The notes below the pieces were generated by a model. That model did no database searches. It worked only from the letters and a program-made list of their open reading frames with translations, and was not told the DNA's origin. Below are positions 30,884-42,354 of a stretch of 64,000 nt of DNA, piece after piece. Source of the DNA: Chondrus crispus (Eukaryota; Rhodophyta; Florideophyceae; Gigartinales; Gigartinaceae); assembly GCF_000350225.1 (NCBI RefSeq), contig NW_005179100.1, positions 96,847-160,846 on the forward strand, written 5' to 3'. The position numbers and the translations under genes were made by a program. Within the stretch, counting starts at the first letter, position 1, and the number at the start of each line of letters is the position of its first letter.

Positions 30884-31415
30884 AGGGTCCATAGCCTCTG
30901 GAGCCAGTTTCGGGAATGATGCAAAAGGGAGATCTGTAAGTGCCGATCCCTGGAATCAGTCAAACGGTGGTCCCTGCTTTGCTTGCGGGCAAAACGATAA
31001 GAAACGCCCTACTGTTGTGGTTTCGATAACAACCAAGCAGCTGCAAAAGAGATCGTCTATTGATACTGGTCCCTTCGCGAACCCATTCGATGGAAAGGAA
31101 GAACGCCCAATTTCACTGTGCACTAGTTGTCGCTATTCAAAGATTGGATGGAATGTCATTTGTGACGTGCGACGATATGGTAATAAAGCACGGTCTGCCT
31201 TGAAGTCCTGGAAAGCTCGAGTCTCTCCAAACTCTGGTCGACGCTACAGTCCTTGTTACATATGCACCGACCTTGGTCATGAAGGACAGTCTCAAACCCT
31301 CCCAGCACAAGACATGGAACGGACTAAAGCAAATCTACAACTTTTTTCTGTTTTTTCTACAGCCCAGAATCGCAGCAGTGCTTTTGTGAAAATTTGGGAG
31401 CACGTTCTGGTCTAA
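30884..31415 (+). pseudogene. Zinc-finger-like N-terminal part of the DUF6589-like locus
   Basis: A frame open from about 30884 (no ATG) reads CFACGQNDKK and then, 40 residues on, LCTSCRYSKIGWNVICDV, a likely Cx2C...Cx2C zinc site. It continues with basic sequence and a second Cys pair (PCYICTDLGH). It stops at 31415. Similar Cys-bearing N-termini precede DUF6589 domains in other organisms as I recall, so I place it as the start of the downstream locus; the connection is inference. Confidence 0.4.
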
Positions 31416-31690
31416 GACTTGAGCACTGTCGCATGTTGCTGGCTCAGATCGCTGAGGCTCGATACTGTTCCTTACACCACAACCAAACAAGACATGCAGG
31501 CAGTGAACCAGCCCGCCGTGAGCCATCGCTTTTTGGCACCAAAGGTGGCTTTTGTGTTTTTGAGGATAGAGGCTGTTGTTCGTCTAACAATACACTTAGA
31601 CCCTTGCAATGGATGACCACAGCCACGTTGGAGGACGCAGAAACTTTATTCGAGTACGGTGAGGCTGTTAACATTCATTCCTAAGGACGT

Positions 31691-32599
31691 TTGACGTATG
31701 AACAGGTTGCAGGAAGACAGACATGTCATTGTCATTACGTGGTTTCGAAAGGAGCGGAAGGGATTCAGCCAATAATAGACAGCGCCATGCTGAAGGACGC
31801 AGTAGACAGATGCCTAGTGGACTGTATTCTGTGCGCGTTGGACAAAGACACTCATTCCTCAGTTTTTATGCGCGTGAATGAATCTGTTTCTAAACCAGCA
31901 AATGAGCTCAAGTTACGAGTTGTTTCTCCCTTCCCGGAGGATCCAAAATCTCAGTTTCTACCTATCACTGCAGTTTTCAAGTTTCGTCGAGAGCTTTCCG
32001 CACATAGCTGTTTGGGCAGTTTAATATCGAATAGAACAGTTGAATCGAGAATTGGTCCGGTTCGATCATCTAAGAACGTCCGCCTTTATTCCCTTTCTAG
32101 AAAGTTCAGGTGTTACGCAGCTGCTGAGGCACTCTGCCACACAGCCGACGTGGTCATGTCTCTTGGAAATGGGGAGGAGGTTTCGTTCATGCCGAAGGGA
32201 AGGCGCAAATATCTTGCATATGTTGGGAAGCGGTTTATGACACGTAAGGAACAGTATCGCAGAGGGGACTGGTCTTTGTCCGACGAAATTGTGGCAATTC
32301 CCAAGTGGTTGTGGTCATCTTTAATTATAGATATGGCATCTGAGAAACAGCTAGCTTCGTGGAAGGTGACTGCGACGGCAAGTGATACAAGCATGGTAGA
32401 GGTCTTTCCTGTATCGAATGAATCTGCGCAAATGCCTAGGGAAGAACTGGATAACTTTTCACAGCGACATGCTGCGACCCATTCTTCCAGTGGCGGACTA
32501 ATAGCCAGACCTGACTACGTTCTGTGCATTCGAGCACTCAAAGTTATTGAGCAGGTGACTTTTTTTCGCGGTCTAGACTATGTGACGGTCCCCTTATGA
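31691..32599 (+). pseudogene. Unrecognised 302-codon middle part of the DUF6589-like locus
   Basis: The frame opens with TTG, not ATG, so it is probably the continuation of upstream coding sequence. It reads as real protein (for example RKYLAYVGKRFMTRKEQYRR, PKWLWSSLIIDMASE) with mixed alpha/beta character, but I know no family for it. It overlaps the next frame by four bases (ATGA) at 32596-32599. The adjoining frame carries on in the same direction with similar codon use, so the two were probably one reading frame or two coupled genes. Confidence 0.45.
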
Positions 32600-33122
32600 T
32601 GACACTGTCCATAGCGGGTATTGCGGAATCTACTGCCTCCTGGACCAGTGTCCTCCACGCGCTCGGTTTGGTAACCTCTTGCGATTCTATGGAGTCCTTC
32701 AGAAAACATCTCATCGCTGAGAGAGAGAGTTCCCCGAGAGGCGCATTTGACAGTATCAATACCAGTGACCGAGTGGTTTCAGTTCAAATAGACAACTTTG
32801 ATATCCTTCCGCACCACAGTGTGAAAGCATTTGGTAAGGCACTGCCAATGGTCAGCGGCACAGCAACTCAAAGTGTTGTGCGAACTCGAAAGCCTCCGCG
32901 TGCACCTCCAGCTCAGATGAGTTCAACTGTGAAGCTCTCACCTAATTTACAGTCTGCGGTAAGTCAGAAAGACACAGAATGGCGAGATCTAGTCAGAGTT
33001 CTTGTCAATCGCTCTGACTTTGCATCAAGCTTTAACTCTACGGAAGATCAAAAAATTCTCGATGACTTCTTCGACTTAGTTTATGGAATTGCTTTGTATC
33101 GCAGAGATGATTTGCTCGGTCT
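32596..33122 (+). pseudogene. DUF6589-like locus, segment before the solo LTR
   Basis: An ATG at 32596 opens a frame with VSVQIDNFDILPHHSVKAFG and PMVSGTATQSVVRTRKPPR. A motif of this type (a hydrophobic strand ending D-N-F/Y-D) is frequent ahead of the DUF6589 core. The frame is cut at 33122 by a solo LTR; the last 5 native codons and the stop at 33138 come from the LTR. Sequence after the LTR continues in the same direction, though not cleanly in the same frame. Confidence 0.5.
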
Positions 33123-33722
33123 TGTGGTACAACCGTAGGGACGCTAAACCGTAAACGGAAAAGGACAGGCTGTACCTAAAATGAGGGAGCCTGGGGGACC
33201 GCTACACTGGAGCGTCAGATAGAATAATCCGGAACGGTAGGAAGCACAGGACAAGGGAGGTACACCGCACTGGACACGCGCAGTCGTACTAGGGTGTAGA
33301 GCAGTACGACCGGTAGCGAGCTGGAAACCTGAGGGACTTATTTAACCGTACGGTAAAGGACTAGGGTAGGAAGTAAGGGGAGGCGTGCTTGCCTCGGTTT
33401 ACCTCCAGCCCGGTGCCCCCCTATCTTATACCCCCTAGTAGGGCGGTGGCACCGGACGGACTACAGTAGCTGTACATACTGTAGCCAGCTTACTGTAGCT
33501 TACGGCAACTAAAAATGACTACTGTACTAACCCACCGATCGGTCGCGCACCACGTGTACACCTGCACTAGCTGGTGCCACGAACTACACGTGGACTCCCA
33601 CGTGGCCACATCTACACGTGCTGGCCACGTATGTACCGTATCGGTTAACATCTTACTACTGTACTCGGCGGAGCCCCTGGTACCCGCCTAGTACAGTAGC
33701 GCCACTTGGCAATTGTACCACA
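33123..33722 (-). mobile_element. Solo LTR (600 bp) in the DUF6589-like locus
   Basis: It is bounded by TGTGGTACAA and TTGTACCACA (10-bp inverted ends with TG...CA) and flanked by the 5-bp duplication GGTCT (33118-33122 and 33723-33727). Its sense strand appears to be minus, because it aligns by eye in parallel with the 3' LTR of the minus-strand chromovirus at 53,551. Its internal part was lost, presumably by LTR-LTR recombination. Confidence 0.9.
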
Positions 33723-35743
33723 GGTCTACCTCAGGCCTCACGTGGCTACAAGCGAGGAAAGAGGATCAAGCTTACAAAAATCAAGGGATCAATTTCCGTA
33801 CATTATTGCTGTCGTGCCTCAAACCTCACAGTGGGTTGAACAGCATTTATCCCTCCCTTTACGACCAAGATGTCGTTTTTGTCGACATCAGTCGTATGAG
33901 TGCTGCTGACATCCTGACCATACACCAACAGGTAGCACTCGTTAAGCATGTACTGCGGCCAGGCGAGGATGGAAGCCCGAGGTATATCGTCGTGAGTGGA
34001 GATCAACCGACGTACCGAATGATTGTCAAAATATGGAGGAAGTCCTACCTTGAGTCCATGAGAAACTCAAGGGACGGACGCGCACAGGAAGCAATACTGG
34101 GAGGCCTGCACGTTCACAAATGGTTAATCCCTTTTCCGGGGTTCTTTCACGTTGAAAAGCAGAGCCTATATCCGCTCTGTAAAGAAATGCTACATGGACT
34201 GGGCCTCAAAGAGCTCGCTGGATGCTGTGGCCTTACGCATAGCCAACTCGAAAACATTCTTAAGCACAGCCATGCAAGAAATAATCGAGCTGTTCTGTTC
34301 AGCATTTGCGCTGCTCTGGTCATACACACGACAGATCTTGTACAGGCAGAGCGACCCGATTTGAAAGATGCAATAACGAAGATTAGGGGCTGCGAGGGGC
34401 GGGCTCGAGAACGACCATCGACCAACAGTAAATCAAAGCTACTGAGATGCACTAGTGGATTAATAAGCGAATCGATGGTTGAAGTCGGAAGGCTTCTTCG
34501 TAAGAGTATATTTGATTTATTCGGGAATGACCCCAATGGAAAGCATATCATACGAACTGTTCTGTCCACATGTCTTCTTCCTACTGTGGGTTTTCATGTG
34601 CTTTCTCGTGCTGGCCACACTGATGTCATTGATAGCTTCTGGCTGCGCCTCAACAACGTCTTACACACTTCCGGACTTTTGAAGTATCAAGCACTGTATT
34701 TTTTCTACTCCTTCTTTCGATCTATCATGCCCGGAGTCATTTTCGAAGACTTACATACAAACAAGCCTGGCGCAATGGTGCCTCGTGCTCCTAGTTTTAC
34801 TACTCATTCAAATCGTGCTTACGACGACCGGGGATGGACATATGTGCATCTGGATGAGTTACTTGAGATGCTCATCATTCGGCTAATTAAGGCCCTCAAC
34901 GAGGTTATGCCGCCGTACCTTGAAAGTGCAGGAGCCTGGTTACTGACTGTTTCGGGGGCGAGACTACGAATCAGAGGTGTGACAGATGCATCCAGATCTT
35001 ACAAAAGGCGTCGTAGCGAAGATGCAAATGGGGAGAAGTCTGGACCACTCTTTCAGTATGACAAGAGTGCAGTTCAAAGCAACAGTGTCCAGACCATGTT
35101 GCAGCTCATGAGAGAAAAGGGATTTCTAGGGCATGACCACAGAAGCTCAAACCGTCTCCAAAATGTGCGAGGTGACGCTGTCGTCGAGCTAAAAGATAAA
35201 ACGCTACAAGAGCTGATTATCAATTCTGAAAGCTACGGGAAAAGGACAGTAGAGCTTCATTCGTGTGCGGTGCTCTCAGATGTGTTCGGAAATCTTTCAG
35301 AGGAAGATTATGAGAAAGAATTGAATGGGAAACGCTTTCAGGGAGTATGGACAAGGCCTCGGAAAGTTTGCACTGCCGGCTTTGCCATGGACTCACAGAA
35401 AACAGAAACATCTTCGCATGTAATGAAAGCTGTAAAAGATCCAAAGAAGGCATTTTCTGACGGCCGGCATACAGTTACCAAACTCATGACCACCCTTACA
35501 CTTGCAGAACATGCTGCGACTAGTGGTGGAGACAGCGATGGAGCTGAGCATGCACGACGATGGTGGCATATTTTGCATTCTAGTCAACACTTGATGTCTC
35601 CTTCTGCAGATGCGTATAGGTCTGAGGAAATAGTGAGGCATGCCAAAAAGAGTCAGATGCTTACTTCTTTAAATTTCGGCTGTGACTTTGCCGAAACAAG
35701 ACAGTTGAGAGACCAGGAAAGCAGACAGAACATGTCGTTTTAG
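33723..35743 (+). pseudogene. DUF6589-like core domain
   Basis: About 670 codons stay open from the LTR edge. Landmarks are DQDVVFVDISRMSAADILTI, RYIVVSGDQPTYRMIVKIW and WLIPFPGFFHVEKQSLYPLC. The order of a VDL-type strand, GDQ-x-TY and W-x-x-P-x-PG-x-xH fits the DUF6589 family, found scattered in algae, fungi and invertebrates and possibly an RNase H-fold transposase-like enzyme; the assignment is from memory. Just 5' of it, another frame gives more plausible protein (PYIIAVVPQTSQWVEQH), so at least one frame change has occurred. The C-terminal 250 residues are basic with no known domain. It ends with TAG at 35743, and the nuclease part starts within 10 bases in another frame. Confidence 0.6.
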
Positions 35744-35750
35744 AAAATCT

Positions 35751-36246
35751 GTGTCGTTCTATTACGATTACGAGTTTTCACAGTACGCATCCATCATGGT
35801 TGATCTCATGAACCACATCTGGACCCGAGGCACCGACGGTCGGCGAGGTAATTCTATTTTTCATATTACATTATTGAAGCTCAAGCACTTCTTACGGCCA
35901 TGGTTCTCGGGAATCCGAAGCAAACATCTTAAACAGCTACACTTACATGTGGATGACCCCACCATTGTAATACCACAGAAAGACGGAGAGAAAGCACGAC
36001 GAGATGCTCAGCGTAATCTGGAAGAGGACTCATCGACATCGACAGGCAGTGAGGAACTATATGACGTTGCGCTTTTATTGCCGGTATCCATTCCGTGGGG
36101 TACTATAATGAAATCGAGAAGCAGCAGGGACACTATAGCTTCATTACACTTGTACTGTGGCGGTTAGCTGCGAGGGAACTGGCGAAGGAGAACAACATGG
36201 AAACAACTGTATTTCTTCACGGCGGGTGTTTTTGTTTCAATAATAG
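35751..36246 (+). pseudogene. XPG/FEN1-like nuclease, N-terminal part (cut by a retrotransposon)
   Basis: The first frame (FYYDYEFSQYASIMVDLM, then LHVDDPTIVIPQKDGEKARR) resembles the FEN1/XPG N-region, including the D-D/G turn followed by a K-x-x-x-x-x-R helix. The sequence then shifts frame near 36,085 to YNEIEKQQGHYSFITLVL and HGGCFCFNN. At 36,246 it is split by the 13-kb chromovirus. The sequence after the element continues in the same frame across the duplicated AATAG. The assignment depends on the downstream half carrying the stronger motifs. Confidence 0.6.
36242..36246. repeat. Target-site duplication AATAG, left copy
   Basis: The same five bases recur immediately after the right LTR (49281-49285), which marks the exact insertion point. 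Confidence 0.95.
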
Positions 36247-36906
36247 TGTAGTGCACTGGCACGGCTCTTTTGTTCCGAGACACCTGTCTCCCCTGCCAGG
36301 ACACCTGTGCACGTGAATTCAACCCCGACCAGAGTAACGCCGCCTCCACGGGCACACGTGTACCAACTGCGATGTGTACCCGGGGCCCTCTGCCCCTGTG
36401 TCCAGGTGCCACTCCCCACGTGTAATGGTTGTCATACCTCCCCCCGAGGACTTTCTCTGGCCATCGCCGCCGTCGTTCAATTCAGTATTTTTAGTTTAAT
36501 TAATTATAGCTCCGACGTCGGCTAGTATATAGCCGACGTCCGACCCTAAGTAAAACCTCACGAAGCTTTGAGTCTACAACTCGGGTTTCTGGAACGGAGT
36601 GGTATCCTCGCGTCGGTCCCCGTCCTACGACGGTACCCTGCGAGCCATCTGCGTCCCGATTTCCACCTATCTCTACCGCGCGCGTCGTCCCGCTACACCG
36701 GACTCTCCGCGAAACAGCTGTCCCTACCGCTCCGCCCCTCCTGGGCTCTGTTTTCCCACTTTTTCCCTTTCTTTCCCTACTGCGTTAGACGCCCGGACCC
36801 CGTGCCGGTTACCCCAAGGGTGGTCTCCCGAATCATCCCCCGCGCCCCCGAACGCGCGGTGCTCTGACTGAGGGGGATTCCCAATCCTCCCCCTCAGTGC
36901 ACGACA
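36247..36906 (+). repeat. 5' LTR of element 1
   Basis: 660 bp, starting TGTAGTGCACTGG and ending CAGTGCACGACA. Element 1's right LTR is the same with about ten differences. A TATA-like box sits in an inverted repeat at 36514-36540. Confidence 0.96.
36514..36540 (+). promoter_or_regulatory. TATA-like box inside an inverted repeat in the LTR
   Basis: GACGTCGGCT and AGCCGACGTC flank AGTATAT-like sequence, so the likely LTR promoter TATA lies in a 10-bp-arm hairpin. The right LTR keeps the layout with one arm mismatch. Promoter function is inference. Confidence 0.5.
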
Positions 36907-36909
36907 TTT

Positions 36910-36922
36910 TGGTCTCCCGACC
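36910..36922 (+). other. Likely primer-binding site of element 1
   Basis: TGGTCTCCCGACC lies three bases past the 5' LTR and begins with the TGG that pairs with a tRNA CCA end. I could not assign the tRNA. Confidence 0.5.
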
Positions 36923-37012
36923 TAGAAGTCTACGGAGTGTCCATTATCCCTTACCGTTTTTGGTCCTAGGTGTTCTCTCTCTGTTTCAACAGGTTCCGAC
37001 AAGCTCAAGGCT

Positions 37013-39235
37013 ATGGGATCCGCGTCCGAATCGTCCCGTGAGACCCGTCCTCGAGACGTGCCTCCGCCAGTTGCGGCGTGGATCACTCGGAGTTGCCGCG
37101 AGGCCCTCCGAGAAGCCGAAAGATTCACGCTCAATACTGTAGCGGAGAAGCTCGCAGCGCACCCGTCGGCGCTGCGAGAAAACCTCAAGACTTTTATTGA
37201 GGAAACTATCGCGGCCCAAGCCGAGGTACAAGCTGCGAGAGAACGCGATCGATTAACCGCCCTGGAAGGCGTGCTCACCAAGGCCTGGCAGGCGGACATA
37301 GCTGCCAGCGCCAAGGAGGCTACCATCCTGCGTAAGCAAGAGGAGACCGCCACGGCGGAGGAACTCAAGGCCCTCAGTTGAGAAATTACCATCCTGAAGA
37401 CGCACCGCCCCGATCCGTCGCCTGGCCCGCAAGGCGGATCGGTGACGCAAACCCCAGCCACCGCTGCTGTGATTCCTCTGACTACAGTCGGAGTTGCTAC
37501 TCTCCCTTCCGCTGCGGAGGTGCCCCCGTTGAATAAGTGCCTGCTCTTTTCCAACGTGACAATGCCGGCGCTGCAAGCCGCGCGGATACCGGTACCTTCT
37601 ATGCAGACCGGTCCCCAATTCTCCGCCAATACGCAGGCGTCGCGAACCGCGACTGGAGCCTCCGGCGAGGGAGCCTCCGCCGGACCTATCCACCTTGAAG
37701 GTGATTTACCTTCCCAGAATTTACGGGGAGGGAACCCCGATCAAGGGGGAAGCTCAGACGAGGAGGGGAGTGGAAGACGAAAAAAGTCCAAACCCAGTCG
37801 GAAAGAGCGGAAGGCGAACCGTCGCAAACGACGAAAGGATGGTTACCCTCCGGACGGGTACTCGAGCCCGTCCTCGTCATCCTCCTCTGACTCGGGGACC
37901 GATTCCGAGTCAGAGTCACTTACGGCCCCAACGCCGACGTTCGGCCCCAAACAGAAAAAGGTTTCTGTCTGAAAGCCGACGAACCACCGGTTCAGAGGTG
38001 TGTGCAACTACCGAGCCTACCGCCTCGTAGATACCGACCCAACCCTGGACGACCGGGTGTACGCCACCACCCGTAAGAGGGTGCAGTACCTCCTCGTGGT
38101 CATGGGGGAGTACAAATTCAGCGGGGTAGATCCCATCAGGGTCATCAGTTTCCTGGCTCGCTGTAAGGAAAATTTTGACAACGCCAATATGACCGAGGTG
38201 ATGGCCCTGATGGCCCTACCCCATCTGCTGGCCCCGCCCGCTAAGGAAGCGTATGAGTCCCAGCGGGGACTGCACCGCAAATCTCAGGGGATTGCGAGCT
38301 GGGCCGCCGCCGTCAATTGACTGTTGCGCACGTATGCGACGAACCTCGAGATCGAGCCGGCTCTCACGGCATTGGAGGAGCTACGCCAGAAGCCGGGCGA
38401 ATTGGAAACCGAGTACGCTACTCGAATGTCCGCCGCCCTGGGGAGGTGCGGGGACGTGCCCTCGGCATACGAGAGGACGACCCTCTTCATCGAGGGGCTC
38501 ACCCCCGCGATCAAGCCGCTGGTGTTACAAGCTCGCGAGGATCGACCGCGATCCTCGGTGGAGGATACCACCGCCCACGCGCGTTCGCACGGCGACGCCT
38601 TCCGGGCCCAGCACGGGTCTGGGCGCCGCGTGGAGTTCGGGAAGCCCCGCCCGGTTAAACAGTTTCTCGCGGCCCTAGATGGCGCCCCGTCGACGTCGAC
38701 CGGCCCCCCTCCCGGTTTTCAAACGGCGCGGGGAGCCGAGAACTACTTCGCTACCAAAGGTGACCTCGCCGGGGGGACTCCTTCCCCCCCGACGGAAGAA
38801 TCCTCCTTCGACGACGGAGACTCGCTGTTTTACGGCGACCGGCGCAAGCCGTATCAACCCGCTCGAGAGCCCGCCGAGGGCTTTCGCGGACTTCCACCAG
38901 GGAAAACGTCCCGTAATTACCAGAAGGATCTGCGAGGACCTCCGTCCCCGCAGATCATCTGCTTCACTAGTTATCGGGTCGGGGACCACATTTCCCCCGA
39001 CTGCGATATGAAGGTGAAGGATGTATCCCTCGTACCCCACCAGTACGAGAAGTTGAACGCGGCCCAAAAGAGCCGAGTGCCTCCGGAGGCGTACCTCCGA
39101 GCCGTCGCCCTTCTCAGTTACGAGGCGAACCGGGTAATGAACCCTGAAGCCGTTGCCGGCCCGCCGCCGCGTGCGGGTACCGGGACGAGGGCCTTTCCGC
39201 CCCCCGGGGAAGCTTCTCCTGCTCCAAAAAACTAG
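37013..39235 (+). pseudogene. gag of element 1, with three in-frame TGA stops
   Basis: One frame runs from the ATG at 37013 to TAG at 39235 (about 740 codons) with TGA at 37379, 37970 and 38318. It encodes a coiled-coil N-terminus, a Ser/Lys-rich linker, and the retrotransposon Gag core (FSGVDPIRVISFLARCKENF, and LLRTYATNLEI after the third TGA). The third TGA replaces a position where element 2 has a Phe and most relatives would carry an aromatic residue, so TGG-to-TGA is likely. A zinc-knuckle-like CFTSYRVGDHISPDC occurs near the end, with the second Cys as Ser and odd spacing, so it is probably non-functional. The -1 frameshift site overlaps the stop. Confidence 0.85.
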
Positions 39236-39263
39236 GAGAACCTCAGCCCGCAGCAGCTGAGGT
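39226..39263 (+). promoter_or_regulatory. -1 ribosomal frameshift signal at the gag-pol junction
   Basis: The gag frame reads CCA AAA AAC TAG. A AAA AAC (39226-39232) is a canonical slippery heptamer in the correct phase. Slipping back one base enters the protease frame (CTA GGA GAA CCT...). Seven bases further, ACCTCAGC (39240-39247) and GCTGAGGT (39256-39263) form a perfect 8-bp stem with an 8-nt loop. Site, phase, spacer and stem all fit the standard -1 signal. Confidence 0.88.
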
Positions 39264-40094
39264 GGACACAGGCACGTCCCCAGATCTCTCGGCCAAGGCG
39301 GCGGAATCGTCCTCACCTCCCGAGACGGAGAAGCGGTACCGGATACTCGGCTGCAAACACACTGGGCTATCCCAGGGAGACCCCGACCCCGAACGGCTCG
39401 GTACCTTACGCCGACCTTGGCCGAAAAACACCCCCCCGCTTGCAAGGGGTGTTAGCCATCCCGAGACAGTGCTTGCGCTGTCTCGGCGTAATTACAAGGT
39501 CTACGCAGACCTTGGATTATCACCGTCGATATTGGTGCGCCAGCTCACAATATTGGATACAGGAGCTGGCTCCAATTTCGTACGTGTCGACACGCTCCCC
39601 TCCGGATGGGAGGCGCTGATTATTCCGGGTGAAATCCCGACGATTGCGGACGCCAATGGGAGACCATTGCGTACGAGCGGACAAATCCCCCTTGTGGTGC
39701 GGTTAGGTGACCGCACCATGAGGTGTAACTTCATCATCTGTGAACGATTAGCCGCCCCCGGGATACTGGGGTGCGAATTTAACGACAAGTTCGTCGAAGC
39801 CATCTACCCACGGCGGAAGGTGGTGGAACTGGACGATGGCACCAAGATACCCATCGTCCGGAAACCGGCGTCTCGGGCCGCGAACGCCCCTCCCCTCCCG
39901 TCGGAGCAAGAGTATGCCCCAGAAGCCGGGAGGATCTCCCCAAAGCTCAAGGTGTCTCGCGCCGTGGAAATCCCGGCGGGCACCCAGACCTGGGTATACG
40001 TCACAAGTGGACGGGCAAGACTCTCGGTCCTCGAGGCGAACCCGCATTTATATGCGAAGCATCGGGTCTCTCTATCCAACGGGGTGGTGCACAT
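39262..40094 (+). pseudogene. Aspartic protease part of pol, element 1
   Basis: The frame is -1 relative to gag. The active-site motif ILDTGAGSNF lies near residue 97, with the flap and ILGCEF motif of retropepsins downstream. The normal Gly after the active-site segment is present. The frame meets a stop (TAA at 40102) supplied by the nested solo LTR; without the LTR it continues into the reverse transcriptase frame, since 675 added bases keep the phase. Confidence 0.88.
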
Positions 40095-40764
40095 TGTAGT
40101 ATAATGACCGGCGCGAGCGCGCGGAGGTCATCGGACGGCCGTGTACGGTATACACGTGGGCGGTTGTGCCCACGTGTAGCGAGCGCGCGCGCATGCCGAG
40201 CGGTCGTAATCTGGCGTACGTGTACAGTAGTGCACGTGTCTTCCGAGGGGTAGTCTACGCGTGTTACGTGTGCGCGTTAGCACACGTGTCGTCCGTGCGG
40301 TAGTCTGTAAGCAACACGCGTGTACAGTAGTGCACACGTGTAGTAGCAGCGTCCGTGCGGTAGTAGTAATTATGGCGCTACCTTTTTAATTGTGTACAGT
40401 ACCCGGCACGCACTAGGCGGCAGGTACTGTACTACTGTACTGGGACAGGTGTCCGAGGCGTCCCTCTGCGGGGTTAAGACCTGGCACCCGTCCCCACCAG
40501 TAAACGGGGGCAAGCTCGCCCCCGTCCCTTTTGCGCTTATATACGTCCGTTTCGGTTGTCTATCGCGCGCTCTGGCTTCTAACCCGTTATCGGTCGCTCC
40601 CGTTCACGCACCACGGGGAGACTGCGGGTAACCGGCCAGTGAGCGACTCCCTTTTCGCGAGCTCGTCCGATCGGTTCAATTAGCGCGTCGCGTCCACGCC
40701 GTGTGCTCCCTCGCTATAGCCTCCGCCTCTCACCCAACACAGGGCGGAGAGGAGTTATCCCACA
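40095..40764 (+). mobile_element. Solo LTR (670 bp) nested in pol of element 1
   Basis: It starts TGTAGTATAATG and ends TTATCCCACA, and is flanked by the duplication CACAT (40090-40094 and 40765-40769). It splits pol between protease and reverse transcriptase. It contains a TATA-like TTATATACG and a GGGGGC/GCCCCC hairpin shared with the LTR at 53,551. Confidence 0.92.
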
Positions 40765-40769
40765 CACAT

Positions 40770-42354
40770 CACCCCGTTGAAAGAGTTCATGGTCGTCGTG
40801 GCGAACTTTTCGTCCGCCAACAAGAGGTTGTCGAAGAACCAAGTCGTTGGTTTCGTCACTCCCCATCCGCGGGCGATGGTGCGCACGGCGATGCCGTTGG
40901 ACGCGGTCCTCGCCGCGGAATTCTCCGAGGGGAGCCCCCCTCTACAGGGCGAGAGGCCCTCTCGCGGAGCCCCCTCCCCAGCAGAGCCATCCACTCCGCA
41001 GGAGGCGGTTCCCCTCGACTACCTGGCGGCGCACGTGCGAGGGCAGGTTCGCACCATGCTCGCGCCATACGCCGGAATGTGGGATGGAAACTTGGGCGCA
41101 GTTCGAGCGACCGAACATCGCATCGAACTCACCCCCGGCGCCAAGCCGTTTCGTTGTCAGCCATATCGCGCTGGTCCCCGCGCCCGTGAGGGGGAGCAAG
41201 CCTCGGTGGACGAGATGTTAGCCAACGGGGTCGTCTCTCGGTCCAAGTCCGAATGGGCGTCCCCCGTTGTGCTCATACCCAAATCAGATGGGAGCCTCCG
41301 CTTCTGCGTCGATTATCGACGGCTGAACGCGCTGACCGTGCGGGACACGTATCCAATCCCTCGCATGGACGAGTGTCTTGATTCCCTCGGTGAGGCCAAG
41401 GTTTTTTCCACCCTCGATTGTAACTCCGGGTACTGGCAAATACCAGTCGCCGAGGAGAATCGCCCGAAAACCACGTTCACGTGTCACTCCGGTACTTATC
41501 AGTTCAACCGTATGCCATTCGGGTTGATGAACGCCCCGGCGACCTTTCAACGTATGTTGGATATCCTCCTCTCCTGCTACCGCTGGAAGAGTTGTCTCAT
41601 CTACTTGGATGACATCATAATCTTCTCCAAGAATTACGAGGCACACCTCCATGATGTGGACGCAATACTCCGTGCTCTGCAGCAGAAGGGGTCATCACTT
41701 AAGCTTAACAAGTGCAAGTTTTTTCAGGACTCTGTCGAGTACCTGGAGCACATCATTCGACCGGGTGAACTCGAGGTCCACCCGAAGAATGTGAAAGCGC
41801 TCTAAGAAGCGACTCAACCACGGACCCAGACCGAGCTGCGCTCGTTCTTGGGAATGTGTAATGTCTACCGACGTTTCGTCGATCATTTCGCCAAGATAGC
41901 GGCGCCCCTTACGGCTATGCTCCGAAAAGGAGAGCCGGATGTCCTTCCCGATCTGGATGAAAAGCAGACCACGGCCTTCAATACACTGAAGGAGTGCTTA
42001 ATTTCGCCACCAGTCTTAAAACTCCCAAGACTGGGGCGCCCCTACTCGCTGGACACGGATGCGTCAGACGCTCAGTTGGGCTGCACATTACTGCAGACCC
42101 ACGAGGATGGACACCGATACCCTGTCGGGTATTGGTCACGCACGCTCTCGTCAGCGGAACGCAACTACTCGACAACCAAGAAGGAATGCCTCGCCATCGT
42201 ATGGCCGGTACAGACGCTCCGCCCATACCTGGAAAGGGAGCGGTTCACGGTCAACAACGACCACCACTCCCTGCGGTGGCTGATGAACCTCGCCGATGCG
42301 AGTGGCCGACTTGCCCGGTGGCGCTTGCGCCTTGCCGAATATACTTCGACGTAA
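40770..42354 (+). pseudogene. Reverse transcriptase and RNase H part of pol, element 1
   Basis: The RT fingers and palm show FCVDYRRLNALTVRDTYPIP, TLDCNSGYWQIP and the catalytic YLDDIIIFSK. A TAA at 41803-41805 interrupts the frame in the connection region, which then resumes (TELRSFLGMCNVYRRFV) into RNase H with YSLDTDASDAQLGCTLLQ and ECLAIVW. Just after RLRLAEY a one-base loss near 42,345 shifts the frame. Element 2 shows the intact counterpart. The enzyme makes cDNA from element RNA in live copies. Confidence 0.92.

Noticed and set aside
37379-38320. TGA recoding (selenocysteine or altered code) in gag
   Set aside because: Host genes here use TGA as a stop (TVP23-like and PRKRIP1-family genes), and the affected positions match ordinary codons in element 2.
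38675-39445. Minus-strand 256-codon ORF opposite gag in element 1
   Set aside because: No counterpart opposite gag in element 2 and no domain; explained by composition.
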